Origin: Mycobacterium kiyosense | GTDB taxonomy: Bacteria > Actinomycetota > Actinomycetes > Mycobacteriales > Mycobacteriaceae | DNA length: 64,000 bases | Assembly (NCBI GenBank): GCA_021654635.1 | Contig: AP025179.1 | Span: 1,364,001 to 1,428,000 of the forward strand | Direction: 5' to 3' | The notes under the pieces: model-generated | Database searches by the model: none | What the model was told of the DNA's origin: nothing | The model's input: only the letters and a program-made list of their open reading frames with translations | Translations under genes and position numbers: made by a program | Shown here: in pieces, positions 57,508 through 64,000 of the stretch | Position numbering within the stretch: the first letter of the stretch is position 1 | Layout of the letters: every line of letters begins with the position of its first letter

Positions 57508-57806
57508 GTTCCGAACTCGTGGCGGACCTCGCTGAGCGCGATCCGGCCGTCGACCGACAACACCCCCTCGGCCCTCAACAGCTCCAGCTGTCGGCTGCTC
57601 AGATGCCGGGCAGGCCGTCCGGAGGCGGTGATCACCCGGTGCCAGGGCAGGTCCGCCGAATCGGTACGCATGATCCAGCCGACAATCCGGGGACTGGAAA
57701 GTGCTGCGGCAGATGCGATGTCACCGTAGGTCGACACGCGGCCCGGCGGGATCGAGGCGACCAGCGAACGCACCCGTTCGACCTGCTCGTCGGTCACCCG
57801 GGCCAC
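57504..57806 (-). CDS. Alkyltransferase-like protein (ATL)
   Basis: A 100-residue MGMT-like protein. GTG 57806 starts two bases after the lipV stop; GTG 57797 is possible. The fold signature VSTYGDIASAAAL is present, but the active site reads LPWHRVI in place of PCHR, so the alkyl-accepting Cys is Trp. Such proteins bind alkylated bases and hand them to nucleotide excision repair. Confidence 0.88.
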   Translation of the reverse strand: MARVTDEQVERVRSLVASIPPGRVSTYGDIASAAALSSPRIVGWIMRTDSADLPWHRVITASGRPARHLSSRQLELLRAEGVLSVDGRIALSEVRHEFGT

Positions 57807-57808
57807 GG

Positions 57809-58588
57809 TCAGCCGACCAGCCGTTTGCGCACCAGCGCGGCGACGTCGTCGGGCTTGGCGTGCGGCACCATGTGATCGCACTCGTAGTCCAGGAGTTCGA
57901 AATCGGGTCCCAAGCGATCACGCAGTCCCGTGATGAGCTCGTCGCTGACATAGGGCGGCGACGTCCACTTGGCCCGCACCAACGTCGTCGGCACCCCGGC
58001 GGGCGGAAGTACCATGGCACGGGCCAACTCGCTCCAGTACGACATCATCGCGGGCAGGCTGATCCGCCAGCCGTACCGCCCGTTGGGCAGTTGCACCAGA
58101 TGCTCGTCCAGGTCGGCGTCGAGCACCGCCGGGTCCACGTCCGCCCACGAGCCCGCCGCTTTCTCCTGATGGGCCTGCGCACGGTCGGGATAGTCGGGCT
58201 AGCCGAACATCGCCTCGGCGATCTGCGCCATCCATCGGCCGTCCAATCCGATCGCCGGATCGAGCAACACCAGTCCGGACACCAACTCGGGGCGGGCCGC
58301 GGCCAGATGCAACGCCAGCGCGCCGCCGAAGGAGTGCCCGACGACCAGAACGGGTGCTGACGCCTCGGCGTCCAGCAGCGCGGCCAGCGCCGCGACGTTG
58401 GCGTCGATGCTCCACGGTGCGGCCCAGGAAGAACGCCCGTGCCCGATGAGATCCGGTGCGGCGACGGTGATTTCGGGCACGTAGTCGGTGAAGTGCTGCC
58501 AGCGTTTGCCGTGTCCGGTCAGCCCGTGCAACGCGAGCAGCTGGATCGGCCCGGGCGGCCCGAACCGGTGCAGATGAAGGGCGGTCAC
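57809..58588 (-). pseudogene. lipV: Lipase/hydrolase LipV with an in-frame stop
   Basis: An alpha/beta hydrolase. GTG 58588 opens LALHGLTGHGKRW (oxyanion HG), and the nucleophile Ser is in VLVVGHSFGGALAL. A TAG at 58199-58201 follows EAMFG, where a Ser codon TCG would fit. The same frame continues PDYPDRAQAHQEKAAGSW and ends with the likely catalytic His in ECDHMVPHAKPDDV. The truncated 129-residue product would lack that His. One base change (C to A) explains the stop. Confidence 0.85.
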
Positions 58589-58686
58589 GCGTCGATGATG
58601 CCAGGCTCGAACCCTCGCCTGCGCTGTGGTGGCGGACTAACATGATCCACCATCGGGGGCGATGCGACACGACGGGAGTGTCAAAA

Positions 58687-59577
58687 ATGGGCAGGATCAG
58701 CCGCGGTTGGGCGCTAACGGGGCAGAGTTGGAGAGTCTTGAAGGGCGACCTCTCGCTGATGATCTTCCCGATCCTGTCGACCGTCTTCGGCATCCTCGCC
58801 ATCGTCGCGATCTGGGTGCCGGCGGCGTTCGCGCGGGGATTGTTCGAGGGCACGCAGGTGTCGAAGAATGATCCCGTCCTCATCGCCGCGGGTCTGACCT
58901 CGGCGTACGTGTCGACGTTCATAGCCATCTTCTTCAATGTGGCGTTGGCCGCCTGCGCGGTGCGTTCGATGCGTGGTGAGGACACCAAAGTCCGCGAGGG
59001 AATCAGCGCCGCAATGCGCCGGCTGGGTCCGATCATCGGCTGGACGTTGGTGACCACCACCGTCGGGCTCATCCTGCGCGCGCTGGAGAAGCGCTTCGGG
59101 TTCTTGACCGACATCGCGGTTTGGCTGGCCGGGGCAGCCTGGGCCATCGCCACGTTCTTCGTGATCCCGGTGGTCGCGCTCGAAGGCACCGGGCCGATCC
59201 AGTCGCTGAAGCGCTCGTCGAGCGTGGTGAAGGCGCGGTGGGGCGAAGGTGCGACCGGTGCGGCCACGATAGGCGTGGCGACATTCCTGATCAGCGTTGC
59301 GATCGCGCTCGTCGGTGGCGTCGCCGGATTCGCGCTTCTTGCGGTCCCCGTGGTTCCTGCCGCCGTCGCCGTCCTGGTTCTCACGGTCGTCGGGATCGTC
59401 GCGGTGTCATTCGTCTCGAGCGCGTTGGGGCAGATCTTCCGCGTCGCTGTCTATCAGTACGCGGTCAGCGGCACCGCCCCGAGCGCATTCGACGGGCAGT
59501 TGCTGCAGGCGGCGTTCAGTGTGCACGGGGTCCCGCAGAACCGCTGGCAAGACCCTACGACCGGACGGTCACTCTAG
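58687..59577 (+). CDS. DUF6159-like integral membrane protein
   Basis: A 296-residue protein with about six hydrophobic helices. ATG 58687 (10 bases after GGGAG) is preferred to GTG 58678. It starts GRISRGWALTGQSWRVLKGD, a conserved beginning of the family, then alternates long helices and short loops, with a polar loop IQSLKRSSSVVKARWGEG. No transport or enzyme motif. Function unknown. Confidence 0.8.
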   Translation: MGRISRGWALTGQSWRVLKGDLSLMIFPILSTVFGILAIVAIWVPAAFARGLFEGTQVSKNDPVLIAAGLTSAYVSTFIAIFFNVALAACAVRSMRGEDTKVREGISAAMRRLGPIIGWTLVTTTVGLILRALEKRFGFLTDIAVWLAGAAWAIATFFVIPVVALEGTGPIQSLKRSSSVVKARWGEGATGAATIGVATFLISVAIALVGGVAGFALLAVPVVPAAVAVLVLTVVGIVAVSFVSSALGQIFRVAVYQYAVSGTAPSAFDGQLLQAAFSVHGVPQNRWQDPTTGRSL

Positions 59578-59667
59578 CGAAGTTTCAGCTGGCCTGGCGC
59601 GGGCCGGGTCGATCTTTGGCGGTGGCTTTCACCTGGTCGGGGCGGGTTGTCGGACCGTCGTGGTTGC

Positions 59668-62600
59668 ATGCCGGGTATGTCGTTCGCATGGTGTGCCGAG
59701 GCGCGCGAGGTTCTGCAACCCGGGCGGCGCGGGGTGGTGCGGGTGCTTGGCGGTCCGGGTACCGGCAAGAGCAGCCTGCTGGTAGCGGCCGCGGTAACGC
59801 AGATCGCGGCCGGGGTGGATCCGGAATCTGTTCTGCTGCTTACCGGTTCGGGCCGGATCGGAACACCGGAGCGCAGCGCTTTGACCAGGGCTCTGCTGGG
59901 CCCGGGGAGCGTGGCGGCTGTGCGCGAGCCGCTGGTGCGCACGGTGCACAGCTACGCCTACGCCGTGCTGCGGCGGGCCGCTGAACGCGCGGAAGATCCG
60001 CCGCCGCGCCTGCTCACCGGCGCCGAGCAGGACGCCATCATCCGGGAACTGCTGGCCGGCGACCTCGAAGACGGAACCGGGTGGCCCGATCATATGCTGC
60101 CCGCCCTGACCACCGCCGGGTTCGCCAACGAACTGCGAAACCTGTTGGCGCGCTGTGCCGAACGCGGTGTCGATCCGCTGGGTCTGGAGCAGCTGGGCCG
60201 TCGGTGCGGTCGCCCGGAGTGGGTCGCCGCGGGCCGGTTCGCGCGACAGTACGAGCAGGTGATGCTGCTGCGCGCCGCGGTCGGCACGGCGGCGCCCCAG
60301 GCAACGGCACCGGCCCTGGCCGCCGCCGAACTCGTCGGGGCCGCGCTGGAGGCATTCGCAATCGATCCGGAACTGTTGGCCGCCGAACGCGCCCGGGTCC
60401 GGGTGCTGCTGGTCGACGACGCCCAGCAGCTCGATCCGCAAGCGGCGCAACTGGTCCGGGCGCTCTCGGCCGGTACCGACACCACGTTGATCGCCGGTGA
60501 CCCGAACCAGGCGGTGTTCGGGTTCCGGGGCGGCGAGCCGGCCGGACTGCTCGGTCAGGACGGCCCGTCGGTGACCCTGACGGTCTCGCATCGCTGCGCC
60601 CCGGCGGTGGCGCGCGCCGTCAGCGACATCGCCGGCCGGCTGCCGGGCAGCAGTGCGGGCAGGCGAATCGATGGCAGCGGCGACGAGACGGGTTCGGTGG
60701 CGGCGCGACTGGCTGCCTCGGCGCACGCGGAGGCGGCGCTGATCGCCGACACGCTGCGACGCGCGCACCTCGTCGACGGCATTCCGTGGTCACAGATGGC
60801 GGTGATCGTCAGGTCGGTCCCGCGGGCCGGCGCTCGGTTACCGCGAGCGCTGGCCGCCGCGGGAATTCCGGTGGCGGACCCGGCGAGCGGCGGGTCGCTG
60901 TCCGACGAGCCGGCCGCGGATGCGCTGCTCACCGTTGCGGCCGCGACGGCTGACGGGCTCGACGAGGATCGGGCTCTGGCGCTGCTCACCGGCCCCATCG
61001 GTCGCGTCGACCCGGTGTCGCTTCGGCAGCTGCGCAGGACGCTGCACCGCGCCCGGGCCGAGTTGGTCCCGACGCTGCTCGGCGACGAGCCGGTGTCCGG
61101 GCCGCAGTCCGGCGCGCTGCGGCGGGTGCGGGCGGTGTTGGCCGCAGCCGGCGGGTGCCACCGGGACGGCCAGGACCCGCGCTACACGCTGTGGGCGGCG
61201 TGGCATCGGTCCGGGCTGCAGCGCCGCTGGTTGACCGCTATCGAACGCGGCGGTCCAGCCGGGGCCCAGGCGGCGCGGAACCTGGAGGTCGTGACCGCGT
61301 TGTTCGACGTCGCCGACGACTACGTGTCACGCACGTCCGGTGCGTCGTTGCGCGGACTCGTCGACCATGTCGCGGCCCTGCGGCTGCCCCGGTCCAACCG
61401 CGACCCGGTCACCGAAGCCGAGCAGGTCGAGGTGCTCAGTGCGCACGCGGCGCTGGGCCGCGAATGGGATCTGGTGGTGATCGCCGGACTACAGGACGGG
61501 TTGTGGCCCAACACGATTCCGCGCGGCGGCATCCTGGCCACCCAGCGGCTGCTCGACGAAGTCGACGGGATCGCCGAGCAGGTATCGGTGCGCGCACCGC
61601 TGTTGGCCGAGGAGCGACGGCTGCTGGTCGCCGCCATGGGTCGGGCGCGGCGCCGACTGCTGGTGACCGCAGTCGACGGCGACGCCGGCGGCCAGGACGC
61701 CGCGCTGCCGTCGCCGTTCTTCTACGAGATCGCCGGTGAGGCTGAACCTGTTGCAACGCGGCCTGTTTCGTCGCCACGGGTGTTGTCGAACGCGGCGGTG
61801 GTGGGTCGGCTGCGGGCGGTGGTGTGCGCGGCCGAGGGCACCGTCGACGACGCAGTGCGAACCTGTGCGGCAACACAATTGGCGCGACTCGCGCAAGCCG
61901 GCGTGCCGGGTGCGGATCCGGCGGAATGGCAGGGTCTGCTCCCGGTCAGTACCGACGCACCGCTGTGCGGTGCCGACGACGTCGTCACGTTGACGCCGTC
62001 GACGCTGCAGACCTTGTCCGATTGCCCGCTGCGCTGGCTGGCCGAACGCCACGGCGGCAGCGACCCGCGTGAGTTGCGCTCGACGGTCGGCTCCGTGCTG
62101 CACGCACTGATCGCCGAACCCGGCCGCACCGAATCGCAGTTGCTGGCCGAACTGGACCGGGTGTGGACGCACCTGCCGTTCGACGCCGAATGGCACTCGG
62201 CCAACGAACTCGCCCGGCACCGCGCCATGATCGAGGCCTTCGTGGAGTGGCGGGCACAGACCCGCGGCGAGCTGACCGAGGTCGGCGTCGAAGTCGAAGT
62301 CGACGGGGTGCTCGACACACCGCGCAGCAATGGGGGGACGGATCCGGCTGCGCGGCCGCATCGACCGCCTCGAGCGCGACGCCGCCGGCCGACTCGTGAT
62401 CGTCGACGTCAAGACCGGCAAGACGCCGGTCAGCAAGGACGACGCCCAACAACACGCCCAGCTGGCCATGTATCAGCTGGCCGTCGCCGAAGGCCTGCTG
62501 CCCGACGGTGACGAGCCCGGCGGCGCCCGCCTGGTCTACCCCGGCAAGACCGCTGCCGCCGGGGCCACCCAGCGTGAGCAGGATCCGCTGACCGCGCAGG

Positions 62601-62743
62601 CCCGCGAGCACTGGCGCACTCTGGTGCGCCAGGCCGCCGACGCGACGGCCGGGCCGCAGTTCGTCGCCCGGCGCAACGACGGCTGCTCGCACTGCCCGAT
62701 CCGGCCGTCCTGTCCGGCCCATGCCGAAGGACCAATGCAATGA
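59668..62743 (+). pseudogene. adnA: AdnA helicase-nuclease subunit with a frameshift
   Basis: AdnAB is the mycobacterial end-resection motor-nuclease. The UvrD-like module is complete: GGPGTGKSSLL, VDDAQQLDPQ, and GREWDLVVIAGLQDG. The C-terminal RecB-like nuclease begins with DCPLRWLAERHGG (first cluster Cys). At the G6 run 62332-62337 an extra G ends the correct frame. Removing it restores GGRIRLRGRIDRLE, DVKTGK (Asp-Lys nuclease motif) and the cluster Cys CSHCPIRPSC. Starts at TTG 59647, ATG 59668 or ATG 59677 are possible. The stop overlaps adnB (ATGA). Confidence 0.88.
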
Positions 62744-64000
62744 GCCCGCGGTACACCCCGGCCGAATTGGCCGACGCGCTGGGCATTTTCCCGCCCACCG
62801 AGGAACAGGCCGCGGTGATTGCGGCGCCGCCGGGCCCGTTGGTGGTGATCGCGGGCGCCGGCGCCGGCAAGACCGAGACCATGGCGGCTCGGGTGGTGTG
62901 GCTGATCGCCAATCGCTACGCCACACCCGACCAGGTCCTCGGGTTGACCTTCACCCGTAAGGCGGCCGGGCAGCTGCTGCGGCGCGTACGGACCCGGCTG
63001 TCCCGATTGGCCGCGCTGTCCGTCGAGGGCGTCGACGCCGCGGGCAGCCCGACGGTCAGCACCTACCACGCGTTCGCCGGGTCCCTGCTGCGTGAATACG
63101 GTCTGCTGCTGCCCGTGGAACCCGACACCAGGCTGCTCACCGAGACCGAGCTGTGGCAGCTGGCGTACGACGTCGTCACCGAATACCGCGGCGAACTGCG
63201 GACTACCAAGACCCCGGCCGCCGTCACCTCCACCGTGCTACGGCTGTGGGGACAGCTCGCCGAACACCTCGTCGACACCGGACAGCTCCGGGACACCCAC
63301 GTCGAGCTGGAACGACTCGTGCACACCCTGCCGCCCGGGCCGCGGCAGCGGCAGCGGGATAGCGGCCCCAACCAGGCGCTGCTGCGGATGCTGACCACTC
63401 AGACCGAGCGCGCCGAGCTGGTACCGCTGCTGGACGCGCTGCAGGAACGCCTGCAGGCCGGCAAAGTGATGGACTTCGGTATGCAGATGGCCGCGGCGGC
63501 GCGGCTGGCAGCGGAATTCCCGCAGGTTGGCTGCGAGCTGCGGGCCCGCTACCGGGTGGTGCTGCTCGACGAATACCAGGACACCGGGCATTCGCAGCGG
63601 GTCGCGCTGTCCGCGCTGTTCGGTGGCGGCGCCGACGACGGTCTGGCGCTGACCGCGGTCGGCGATCCGATCCAGTCCATTTATGGCTGGCGCGGCGCAT
63701 CGGCGACCAACCTGCCGCGGTTTACCACCGACTTTCCGCTTTCGGACGGCTCCCCGGCGCCCACCCTGGAGTTGCGTACCAGCTGGCGCAACCCGCCCAC
63801 CACACTGCACCTGGCCAACGCCATTTCGGCCGAGGCCCGGCAGCGCTCGGTCGCAGTCCGGCCGCTGCGTGCCCGACCCGACGCCCCGCCCGGGGTGGTG
63901 CGGTGCGCGCTGCTGCCCGACGTCCAGGCCGAACGTGACTGGATTGCCGACCATCTCGAGCAGCGGTATCGGCGGGCCCACGACGACGGCGTCGCCCCGC
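62740..64000 (+). CDS. adnB: AdnB helicase-nuclease subunit, 5' part
   Basis: The first 420 codons; the gene runs off the window with no stop. ATG 62740 overlaps the adnA stop. UvrD-type motifs: Q-like PPTEEQAAVI, Walker A GAGAGKTETM (near 44), LTFTRKAAGQL, STYHAFAG, Walker B VVLLDEYQDTGHSQR (near 280), and VGDPIQSIYGWRGAS. AdnB is the leading motor subunit of the pair. The C-terminal nuclease lies outside the window. Confidence 0.94.
   Translation, partial: MSPRYTPAELADALGIFPPTEEQAAVIAAPPGPLVVIAGAGAGKTETMAARVVWLIANRYATPDQVLGLTFTRKAAGQLLRRVRTRLSRLAALSVEGVDAAGSPTVSTYHAFAGSLLREYGLLLPVEPDTRLLTETELWQLAYDVVTEYRGELRTTKTPAAVTSTVLRLWGQLAEHLVDTGQLRDTHVELERLVHTLPPGPRQRQRDSGPNQALLRMLTTQTERAELVPLLDALQERLQAGKVMDFGMQMAAAARLAAEFPQVGCELRARYRVVLLDEYQDTGHSQRVALSALFGGGADDGLALTAVGDPIQSIYGWRGASATNLPRFTTDFPLSDGSPAPTLELRTSWRNPPTTLHLANAISAEARQRSVAVRPLRARPDAPPGVVRCALLPDVQAERDWIADHLEQRYRRAHDDGVAP

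Overview
The window is GC-rich chromosomal DNA from a mycobacterium. From memory of the M. tuberculosis map, the gene order runs from mtrB/lpqB through comF, hpf, secA1, tgs3, ppk2, desA3, rsgA, aroA, sigH/rshA, pdtaS, whiB1, entC, gpm2, parA, rhlE, moeZ and lipV to adnA/adnB. That is the Rv3245c to Rv3201c block read in reverse. Mycobacterium-specific families (LpqB, WhiB1, RshA, EspG, MmpS, TIGR02569, AdnAB) support the genus. The species cannot be decided from the sequence alone.

Layout. 1-3.9 kb: MtrB sensor kinase (5' end outside the window), lipoprotein LpqB and a partner protein. 3.9-4.7 kb: an AT-rich inverted repeat and a secreted Pro/Val-repeat protein. 4.7-10.1 kb: an accessory, all minus-strand type VII secretion (T7SS) cassette. 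In transcription order it holds an EspC-like small protein, a WXG-type large substrate with a Gly-rich hydrophobic tail, an LpqN-like protein, a PH-like membrane protein, a broken EspG, a frameshifted second PH-like protein and an intact EspG. 10.2-19.6 kb: L,D-transpeptidase, ComF, Hpf, SecA1, an HD-GYP/LuxR fusion regulator and an MddA-like methyltransferase. 19.7-25.2 kb: lipid genes (Tgs3, Ppk2, the desaturase DesA3 and its reductase) with a shared operator motif. 25.3-29 kb: BKACE-type enzyme, DUF302 protein, a broken thiolase and an HxlR regulator. 29-32.1 kb: RsgA, AroA, SRAP protein. 32.1-38.2 kb: a metabolic island (TetR, SDRs, metallo-hydrolase, sulfotransferase, VOC protein, Zn-alcohol dehydrogenase) around one palindromic operator. 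38.3-64 kb: conserved core including the thiol-stress sigma factor SigH with RshA, the 24-residue ribosomal protein bL37, PdtaS, WhiB1, EntC, RhlE, MoeZ, and the AdnAB recombination nuclease (AdnB runs off the end).

Two points need care. First, eight genes carry apparent disabling lesions: single-base indels in the second PH-like gene, the thiolase (two), an SDR, sigH (two), the mmpS-like gene and adnA, and in-frame stops in one espG copy and lipV. Most indels are +1 in short homopolymers, so assembly or sequencing error must be excluded before calling genome decay. Second, the best candidate for an undescribed system is the orphan T7SS cassette. My inference is that it is a secreted effector with a glycine-zipper-like tail plus EspG chaperones and duplicated PH-like membrane proteins that could be immunity factors.
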